From contig NZ_JABBJF010000004.1 of the NCBI RefSeq assembly GCF_014218705.1, positions 186,001 through 250,000 of the forward strand: a stretch of 64,000 bases of DNA, given 5' to 3'. Position numbers and translations under genes: made by a program. Below, piece after piece: positions 58,316 through 64,000 of this stretch (within the stretch, counting starts at the first letter, position 1; each line of letters begins with the position of its first letter). Below the pieces are notes generated by a model. The model was not told the origin of the DNA. It saw nothing but the letters and a program-made list of their open reading frames with translations, and did no database searches. Source of the stretch: Kluyvera sichuanensis (lineage in GTDB: Bacteria > Pseudomonadota > Gammaproteobacteria > Enterobacterales > Enterobacteriaceae).

Positions 58316-60526
58316 ATGATGATTAATAAGAAATATACTCTCTGGGCGCTTAACCCCTTGCTGCTTGCCATGATGGCACCCGCCGTCGCCCAACAAAGCG
58401 ATGACGAAAATATGGTGATATCCGCCAGCCGTAACAACCGCACCGTAGCCGAGATGGCGCAAACCACCTGGGTTATCGAAAATGCCGAACTGGAACAACA
58501 GATTCAGGGCGGTAAAGAACTGAAAGACGCGCTGGCCCAGCTGATTCCCGGCCTGGACGTCAGCAGCCAAAGCCGCACCAACTACGGCATGAACGTGCGC
58601 GGTCGCCCGCTGGTCGTGCTGATTGACGGCGTGCGCCTCAACTCCTCACGTACCGACAGCCGCCAGTTGGACTCCATCGACCCATTCAACATCGAACACA
58701 TTGAAGTGATCTCCGGCGCGACCTCGCTGTACGGCGGCGGCAGTACCGGCGGGCTTATCAATATCGTGACCAAAAAAGGCCAGCCGGAAACCCAGGTCGA
58801 GTTCGAAGCGGGCACCAAAAGCGGCTTCAACAGCAGTAAAGATCACGACGAGCGTATTGCCAGCGCCGTCTCCGGCGGTAACGAGCATATCTCCGGGCGC
58901 ATGTCGGTGGCCTATCAGAAATTTGGCGGCTGGTACGACGGTAACGGCGATGCCACCCTGCTCGACAACACTCAGACCGGGCTACAGTATTCCGACCGTC
59001 TGGATCTGATGGGCACCGGGACGCTGAATATTGATGAAAATCAGCAGCTACAGCTGGTCAGCCAATATTATAAAAGTCAGGGCGATGATGATTATGGCCT
59101 GAATCTGGGGAAAGATTTCTCGGCGCTGAACGGTACATCTAAACCGTACGTCAGCAGCGGGCTGAACTCGGATCGTATTCCTGGCACTGAGCGTCACCTG
59201 ATAAGCCTGCAGTATTCCAACAGCGACTTCCTTGGTCAGGAACTGGTTGGTCAGGTTTACTATCGTGATGAATCGTTGAAGTTCTATCCTTTCCCGACGG
59301 TCACAAAAATCAACGATATCAACACCATGTCGAGTTTCTCTGCCTCACAGCAAAAAACCAACCAGTACGGCGCTAAGCTCACCCTGAACAGTACGCCGCT
59401 GGACGGCTGGCAGCTCACCTATGGACTGGATGCCGATCACGAACGCTTTACCTCCAACCAGATGTACTTCAATAAGGATCTGGCTAACGCTTCCGGCGGG
59501 ATGAACAACCAGCAGATTTACACCACCGGGCGCTACCCTTCCTACGACATCAGCAACCTGGCGGCATTTTTACAGTCAAGCTACGACATCAACGAGATCT
59601 TCACCCTCAGCGGCGGCGTGCGTTACCAGTACACCGAGAATAAGATCGATGATTTTGTCGGTTATGGCGAGCAGCAGCAGATTGCCGACGGCACGGCCAC
59701 CTCGGCCGATGCGATACCGGGCGGGTCTACCGATTACGACAACTTCCTGTTTAATGCCGGGCTACTGATGCACATCACCGAGCGGCAGCAGACGTGGTTT
59801 AACTTCTCTCAGGGCGTGGAGTTACCCGATCCGGGGAAATACTATGGCCGAGGGAAATATGGCCCAGCGGTCAACGGGCATCTGCCGCTCGTCAACAGCG
59901 TTAACGTCGATGACAGCAAACTGGAGGGGATCAAGGTCAACTCTTATGAGCTTGGCTGGCGCTACACCGGCGATAACCTGCGTACTCAAATCGCGGCTTA
60001 CTACTCGCTGTCCGATAAGAACGTGAAGGCGAATAAAGATCTGACCATCAGCGTAATCGACGATAAACGTCGTATTTACGGCGTGGAAGGCGCGGTGGAC
60101 TACTTTATTCCGGACACCAACTGGAGCACCGGCGGCAACTTTAACGTGTTGAAAACCGAGTCGAAGGTGAACGGCAACTGGGAAAAATATGACGTGAAGG
60201 TTGCCAGCCCGTCGAAAGCTACCGCCTATATCGGCTGGGCACCGGACCCGTGGAGCCTGCGCGTGCAGAGTACAACGTCGTTTAAGCTGCGTGACGAAGC
60301 GGGCAATGAGATTGATGGTTACACCACTATCGACCTGCTCGGCAGCTACGCTCTGCCGGTTGGTAAGCTGAGCTTCAGCGTCGAAAACCTCTTCGACCGT
60401 GATTACACCACCGTGTGGGGTCAGCGTGCGCCGATGTACTACAGCCCTGGCTATGGCCCGGCGTCGCTGTATGACTACAAAGGCCGCGGGCGGACGTTTG
60501 GGTTGAATTATTCGGTGCTGTTCTGA
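58316..60526 (+). CDS. iutA: Ferric aerobactin-type TonB-dependent receptor (IutA)
   Basis: 736-aa outer-membrane siderophore receptor closely matching IutA over its whole length. The second of three in-frame ATGs is used (MMINKKYTLWALNPLLLAM), as in IutA. Signal peptide to about residue 25; TonB box region ENMVISASR; plug domain (about 35-160) with GGKELKDALAQLIPGLDV, YGMNVRGRPLVVLIDGVRLN and GGGSTGGLINIVTKK; then a 22-strand barrel ending RTFGLNYSVLF. No iucABCD synthesis genes are in the window, so it would serve uptake of aerobactin made by others, or a related siderophore. It sits between urtB and urtA, on the opposite strand. Confidence 0.9.
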   Translation: MMINKKYTLWALNPLLLAMMAPAVAQQSDDENMVISASRNNRTVAEMAQTTWVIENAELEQQIQGGKELKDALAQLIPGLDVSSQSRTNYGMNVRGRPLVVLIDGVRLNSSRTDSRQLDSIDPFNIEHIEVISGATSLYGGGSTGGLINIVTKKGQPETQVEFEAGTKSGFNSSKDHDERIASAVSGGNEHISGRMSVAYQKFGGWYDGNGDATLLDNTQTGLQYSDRLDLMGTGTLNIDENQQLQLVSQYYKSQGDDDYGLNLGKDFSALNGTSKPYVSSGLNSDRIPGTERHLISLQYSNSDFLGQELVGQVYYRDESLKFYPFPTVTKINDINTMSSFSASQQKTNQYGAKLTLNSTPLDGWQLTYGLDADHERFTSNQMYFNKDLANASGGMNNQQIYTTGRYPSYDISNLAAFLQSSYDINEIFTLSGGVRYQYTENKIDDFVGYGEQQQIADGTATSADAIPGGSTDYDNFLFNAGLLMHITERQQTWFNFSQGVELPDPGKYYGRGKYGPAVNGHLPLVNSVNVDDSKLEGIKVNSYELGWRYTGDNLRTQIAAYYSLSDKNVKANKDLTISVIDDKRRIYGVEGAVDYFIPDTNWSTGGNFNVLKTESKVNGNWEKYDVKVASPSKATAYIGWAPDPWSLRVQSTTSFKLRDEAGNEIDGYTTIDLLGSYALPVGKLSFSVENLFDRDYTTVWGQRAPMYYSPGYGPASLYDYKGRGRTFGLNYSVLF

Positions 60527-60538
60527 TGGAAGAGTTAC

Positions 60539-60880
60539 GCTGTTAGCTCGAGCCAGGGCAAAAAAACCTGATATTTGTCAGTAAGGTGAAGGGTTCCGTT
60601 CACTTTACGTCGGGTGGAATATGAAGTTCCTTCACCGGTGAACGGGCCAAGGGGTGCGGCCGCGCACCCCTTCGCAATCCCCGCGGCCCCGCAGGGAAAT
60701 CGGTGCTTCGCACTACGCTCGCCTACGACTCCAGCCTGCGGCACGGCGAAACTCGACGTCCTGTCTCGGTTCGCCTCAGTCCGCCATCCATGGCGGACTG
60801 ACCTTGTCTTCCGTGCTACGGCTCGCCGATTTCCAGCGGGGACTCATCGGTTTCAGTGACTTTGGTTTTTGCTGTTAGCT
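60539..60880. other. Candidate structured RNA or mobile non-coding element
   Basis: The segment is bracketed by the direct repeat GCTGTTAGCT (60539-60548 and 60871-60880). Inside are AAGGGGTGCG with CGCACCCCTT (60649-60672, loop GCCG); a 12-bp perfect stem TCAGTCCGCCAT with ATGGCGGACTGA (60776-60801); and a long-range helix CCCCGC..GGAAATCGG (60687-60703) with CCGATTTCC.GCGGGG (60826-60841). Nested in that domain are GCACGG (60741-60746) with CCGTGC (60811-60816), and GGCGAA (60745-60750) with TTCGCC (60770-60775), which overlap by two bases. I do not recognise the family. Confidence 0.55.
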
Positions 60881-60921
60881 AAAAGACCGCACGTTTTTTG
60901 ATGGCGTCTAAATCGCCAAAT

Positions 60922-60969
60922 CGCTCCCTGCTCCCGCGCAGTTTATATGGCTCGCGCTGGAAGGGAGCG
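60922..60969 (-). terminator. Hairpin downstream of urtA
   Basis: CGCTCCCT (60922-60929) pairs with AGGGAGCG (60962-60969), with a further GCGC-rich inner stem. It lies 64 bp past the urtA stop; no U tract follows. Confidence 0.45.
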
Positions 60970-61032
60970 CAACAGAGTGATAAACCCAGATGGATCTCCC
61001 CTCCATCAAACCACTGCCCCCGTTACCAAACC

Positions 61033-62304
61033 TTACTTCCCACCCGTTTTCACCGGCGTATCCGGCTTCTTATCATTCCCTGGAATATACGGGCTCCACG
61101 GCTGTGCACGCACCGGCTTATCGGTGTTCCACACCACGTTAAACTGACCGTTCTCTTCAATTTCGCCAATCATCACCGGCTTATGCAGATGGTGGTTGGT
61201 CGCGTCCATGGTCAACGTAAAGCCGCTCGGTGCCGCAAAGGTCTGCCCGGCCATCGCCGCACGCACCTTATCCACGTCGGTCGTTCCCGCCTTCTCCACC
61301 GCCTGCGCCCACATATGAATGCCGACGTAGGTTGCTTCCATCGGGTCGTTGGTGACCACGGTATCGGCGTTCGGCAGCTTGTGCGCTTTGGCATAAGCGC
61401 GATAATCCGCGACAAACTTCTCGTTCACCGGGTTACTCACCGACTCAAAGTAGTTCCACGCCGCCAGATGCCCCACCAGCGGTTTGGTATCAATGCCGCG
61501 TAGCTCTTCTTCACCGACGGAGAACGCCACCACCGGCACATCGGTGGCTTTAATGCCCTGGTTGGCCAGCTCTTTGTAGAACGGTACGTTAGAGTCGCCG
61601 TTGATGGTGGAGATCACCGCCGTTTTACCGCCCGCGGAGAATTTTTTGATGTTCGCCACGATGGTCTGGTAGTCGCTGTAGCCAAACGGCGTGTAGACCT
61701 CTTCAATATCTTTATCCTGAACCCCTTTCGAGTGCAGGAAGGCGCGCAGGATCTTGTTGGTGGTGCGCGGGTAGACATAGTCGGTGCCGAGCAGGAAGAA
61801 GCGCTTCGCGCTGCCGCCGTCTTCGCTCATCATATATTCCACCGCCGGAATCGCCTGCTGGTTTGGCGCCGCGCCGGTGTAGAAGACGTTTGGCGACATC
61901 TCTTCGCCTTCATACTGCACCGGGTAGAACAGCAGGCCGTTCAGCTCTTCAAACACCGGCAGCACGGATTTACGCGATACCGAGGTCCAGCAGCCGAACA
62001 CCGCCGCCACTTTATCCTGGGTCAGCAGTTGGCGCGCTTTCTCCGCGAACAGCGGCCAGTTGGAGGCCGGGTCAACCACTACCGGCTCGAGCTTTTTGCC
62101 CAGCACGCCGCCCTTGGCATTGATCTCATCGATGGTCATCAGCGCCACGTCTTTCAGCGGCGTTTCGGAAATCGCCATGGTGCCGGAGAGCGAATGCATA
62201 ATGCCGATTTTAATGGTGTCCGCTGCGTATGCCTGCAAAGAGAAGCCCATGCTCAAAAAGGTGGCCGACAGGGCAAATGCTTTCAGTAAAGAACGTCTTT
62301 TCAT
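61033..62304 (-). CDS. urtA: Urea ABC transporter substrate-binding protein UrtA
   Basis: 423-aa periplasmic binding protein (LivK-like, UrtA/AmiC type). The start is ATG 62304 (MKRRSLLKAFALSATFLSMGF), which opens a Tat-like or Sec signal peptide with KRRSLLK before the hydrophobic stretch and AYA at the cleavage site. Landmarks: IKIGIMHSLSGTMAISE, VFGCWTSVSRKSVLPVFEE, LFYPVQYEGEE and GTDYVYPRTTN. It follows the GntR gene by 65 bp and is separated from urtBCDE by iutA. Confidence 0.93.
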   Translation of the reverse strand: MKRRSLLKAFALSATFLSMGFSLQAYAADTIKIGIMHSLSGTMAISETPLKDVALMTIDEINAKGGVLGKKLEPVVVDPASNWPLFAEKARQLLTQDKVAAVFGCWTSVSRKSVLPVFEELNGLLFYPVQYEGEEMSPNVFYTGAAPNQQAIPAVEYMMSEDGGSAKRFFLLGTDYVYPRTTNKILRAFLHSKGVQDKDIEEVYTPFGYSDYQTIVANIKKFSAGGKTAVISTINGDSNVPFYKELANQGIKATDVPVVAFSVGEEELRGIDTKPLVGHLAAWNYFESVSNPVNEKFVADYRAYAKAHKLPNADTVVTNDPMEATYVGIHMWAQAVEKAGTTDVDKVRAAMAGQTFAAPSGFTLTMDATNHHLHKPVMIGEIEENGQFNVVWNTDKPVRAQPWSPYIPGNDKKPDTPVKTGGK

Positions 62305-62342
62305 GACCAAAACCCCTAAACGATATTGAGTGATAAAAGTTC

Positions 62343-62358
62343 CCCACCGGGATGGGGC
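62343..62358. promoter_or_regulatory. Intercistronic hairpin between gntR gene and urtA
   Basis: CCCCA-CCGGGA-TGGGG; on the minus strand it is followed by AACTTTTATC. It may stabilise or attenuate urtA mRNA. Confidence 0.4.
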
Positions 62359-62369
62359 GGAAGCCACAA

Positions 62370-63068
62370 CTACGGTGAAACGGGTTGTAAACGGGCCTGC
62401 TGTAGCCGATGTAGGGTTATTTTTCTGACCTCGGCCTTACTCTGTGAAATATGCGCAGTGAGGATCCGCTGCGCCTCTTCAGTTTGCTGCTGCACTATGG
62501 CGCGAAGCACCTGTGCGTGTTCGCTGTAGGTCGCGTCCACGCGGTCCTCGCGGGTGAAGTCGAGGTGGCGAATAATGCGCATTTTCTCCGTCAACTCGAC
62601 GTGCACGCGCGCCATCTCGCCGTTGCCGGTGGCGCTCACCAGTGCGGTATGAAACGCCTCATCGTGCCGCGAGAGTTCCTTACCCGGCGGCATCTGCGGC
62701 GCATCGCACCAGAAGGCGAGCAGCGGCGCGAGATGGGCCACGCGCTCCTGCGATGGCATGGCGCACAGACGCTTCACCGCCTCCATTTCCAGCACGATGC
62801 GGAAGTCGTACAGCGCCTCGAAATAGGTGAAGTCGAACGGTTTCACCTGCCAGCCGCTGCGCGAGTAAACCTGCACATAGCCTTCGTGCTCCAGCCAGAA
62901 CAGCGCCTGGCGCACCGGCGTGCGGCTGGCCGCCATGCGCTCGGAGATTTCGTTTTCGCTAAAGTGCTCGCCGGGCATCAGGCGGAAATCAAAAATGTCG
63001 TTTTTCAGCGCCAGATAGATACGCTCCGCCAGCCCCACCGTGCGCTTTTTGCCGTTCGCTTCCGTCAT
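62370..63068 (-). CDS. GntR-family (FCD) regulator of the urea genes
   Basis: 232 aa. The N-terminal winged helix reads LAERIYLALKNDIFDFRLMPGEHFSENEISERMAASRTPVRQALF in parts. The C-terminal FCD ligand domain (about 90-225) has metal-type residues in RHDEAFHTAL, IIRHLD, EHAQVL and AHISQSKAEV. The start ATG at 63068 has AGGGAG. Lies 10 bp after the urea carboxylase gene and before urtA, so it probably controls this catabolic unit. Confidence 0.85.
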   Translation of the reverse strand: MTEANGKKRTVGLAERIYLALKNDIFDFRLMPGEHFSENEISERMAASRTPVRQALFWLEHEGYVQVYSRSGWQVKPFDFTYFEALYDFRIVLEMEAVKRLCAMPSQERVAHLAPLLAFWCDAPQMPPGKELSRHDEAFHTALVSATGNGEMARVHVELTEKMRIIRHLDFTREDRVDATYSEHAQVLRAIVQQQTEEAQRILTAHISQSKAEVRKITLHRLQQARLQPVSP

Positions 63069-63078
63069 CTGCTTCTCC

Positions 63079-64000
63079 CTATTCCAGCCACAGCAGCGCG
63101 TCACCCGGGCTCACCGGGCGGCCCGGCTGGCAGCCGATGCGTTTAACGATGCCCGCCTGCGGGGCGTGAATCGCCAGCTCCATTTTCATCGCTTCCACGA
63201 TGACCAGCGTCTGGCCGGCTTCCACCGTCTCGCCAGGCGCGACCAGCACCTTCCAGATATTGCCGTTCATATCGGCGGTCACCGGCAGCGCGCCGTCGTC
63301 GATGGCCTCTTCCTGCGTCGGCAGCAGGCTTTCAACGTCGGCCTCCTGGTCGTCCAGATGCCAGCGCTCCACCTCCGCTTCAAACGCCGCAGACTGCAGC
63401 TGACGGAAACGGGCGATGTCGTCGGCGTTGTCATCGAGGAACTGCAGGTGCTCGGCAAAGTCGAACACCGTCTCTTCAATACGCACCGCCGCGCGGCCTT
63501 CGCGGAAATCATCGCGCAGCAGGGTCAGCTCCGCTTCGCTCACCGGGTAGAAACGCACCTGGTCGAAGAAACGCAGTAGCCACGGCTCACCCTCGCTGAA
63601 CTGCGCGTTTTTGAGGAATTTGTTCCAGATGGGCAGCGTGCGCCCCACCAGCTGATAGCCGCCCGGCGAGTCCATGCCGTAGATGCACATGTACATGCCG
63701 CCGATGCCCACCGTGCCTTCGGCGGTGAAGGTGCGCGCCGGGTTGTACTTGGAGCTCAGCAGGCGATGACGTGGATCCACCGGCACCGCACACGGCGCGC
63801 CGAGGTAGACGTCGCCCAGCCCCAGAATCAGATAGCTGGCATCAAACAGGGTCTCCATCACCGCTTCACGGGTCGGCAGGCCGTTAATACGCTGGATAAA
63901 GTCGACGTTGTTCGGCAGCCACGGCGCGGTCGCGCGCACGGTATCGGCGTAGCGGCTGACGGCGTCCAGCGTGGCGCTGTCTTCAAAGGCCATCGGCAGA
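63079..64000 (-). CDS. uca: Urea (or guanidine) carboxylase, C-terminal part
   Basis: The last 306 or so residues of a large biotin-dependent carboxylase whose start lies beyond the right edge. Visible are an allophanate hydrolase subunit 1-like (KipI-type) carboxyltransferase segment ([61 protein letters not shown]) and the C-terminal biotin carrier domain with the biotinyl Lys in [10 protein letters not shown], about 35 residues from the end. Such enzymes carboxylate urea to allophanate, or guanidine to carboxyguanidine; the part seen here does not decide which. Confidence 0.88.
   Translation of the reverse strand, partial: LPMAFEDSATLDAVSRYADTVRATAPWLPNNVDFIQRINGLPTREAVMETLFDASYLILGLGDVYLGAPCAVPVDPRHRLLSSKYNPARTFTAEGTVGIGGMYMCIYGMDSPGGYQLVGRTLPIWNKFLKNAQFSEGEPWLLRFFDQVRFYPVSEAELTLLRDDFREGRAAVRIEETVFDFAEHLQFLDDNADDIARFRQLQSAAFEAEVERWHLDDQEADVESLLPTQEEAIDDGALPVTADMNGNIWKVLVAPGETVEAGQTLVIVEAMKMELAIHAPQAGIVKRIGCQPGRPVSPGDALLWLE

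Larger units (their letters stand above)
60527..61032. other. Unexplained structured region between iutA and urtA
   Basis: 506 bp without a convincing gene. It contains a dense set of inverted repeats (60539-60880, separate entry), a hairpin at 60922-60969 and a small one, GATGGA with TCCATC, at 60989-61007 near the urtA stop. Confidence 0.7.

Noticed and set aside
60614..60878. Two overlapping open frames of 74-81 codons in the structured region
   Set aside because: No ribosome site, compositionally odd Arg/Pro/Ser-rich products, and the frames run across the inverted repeats.

Overview
The window is chromosomal DNA from a member of the Enterobacteriaceae, most likely in the Klebsiella, Raoultella, Enterobacter or Kosakonia group. 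The left 31.5 kb follows the E. coli K-12 order (phoR to tauA) in inverted orientation, with protein sequences very close to their E. coli counterparts. The base composition is GC-rich, REP-type palindromes fill many gene ends, and the hpa, urt/urea carboxylase and iutA-like genes fit that part of the family. I saw no tRNA, rRNA, CRISPR array, prophage or transposase.

Left part (1-26 kb, conserved core): phoR (partial), phoB, sbcDC, mak, rdgC, ppnP, aroM, aroL, yaiI, proC, psiF-phoA, iraP, an MdtG-like exporter, ddlA, yaiZ, yaiY, sbmA-yaiW, ampH, iprA/yaiV, an intact EhaB/YaiT-type autotransporter and hemB. Compared with E. coli, araJ, yaiA and dgcC are missing, and the MdtG-like exporter is extra. 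Control sites are readable: Pho boxes at phoB and phoA, TrpR and TyrR sites at aroL, and a sigma-E promoter at sbmA-yaiW.

Middle part (26-37 kb): a two-domain acyltransferase that may make ornithine lipids (OlsF-like) sits between hemB and the taurine operon tauABCD. Next come mmuPM for S-methylmethionine use (with a three-box MetJ operator), the ribosomal oxygenase roxA away from its usual phoPQ neighbourhood, a PAS-PAS-GGDEF diguanylate cyclase, and a small zinc-ribbon gene in an AT-rich patch.

Catabolic part (37-54 kb): a complete 4-hydroxyphenylacetate pathway. HpaBC hydroxylates the ring; HpaD, E, F, G, H and I take homoprotocatechuate to pyruvate and succinic semialdehyde; HpaX imports substrate; HpaA and HpaR regulate. 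An ExuT-like transporter and a LysR/MFS/M20-amidohydrolase trio follow.

Right part (54-64 kb): a urea-type ABC transporter (urtBCDE and urtA), a GntR regulator and the 3' end of a biotin-dependent urea carboxylase. urtA and urtBCDE are separated by an opposing gene for an IutA-type ferric-aerobactin receptor with a Fur box, plus about 0.5 kb of unexplained, highly base-paired sequence. urtBCDE has its own near-consensus sigma-54 promoter with two NtrC-like sites upstream, so nitrogen limitation probably drives it independently of urtA. The structured element at 60539-60880 and the split urt locus are the most unusual things here.
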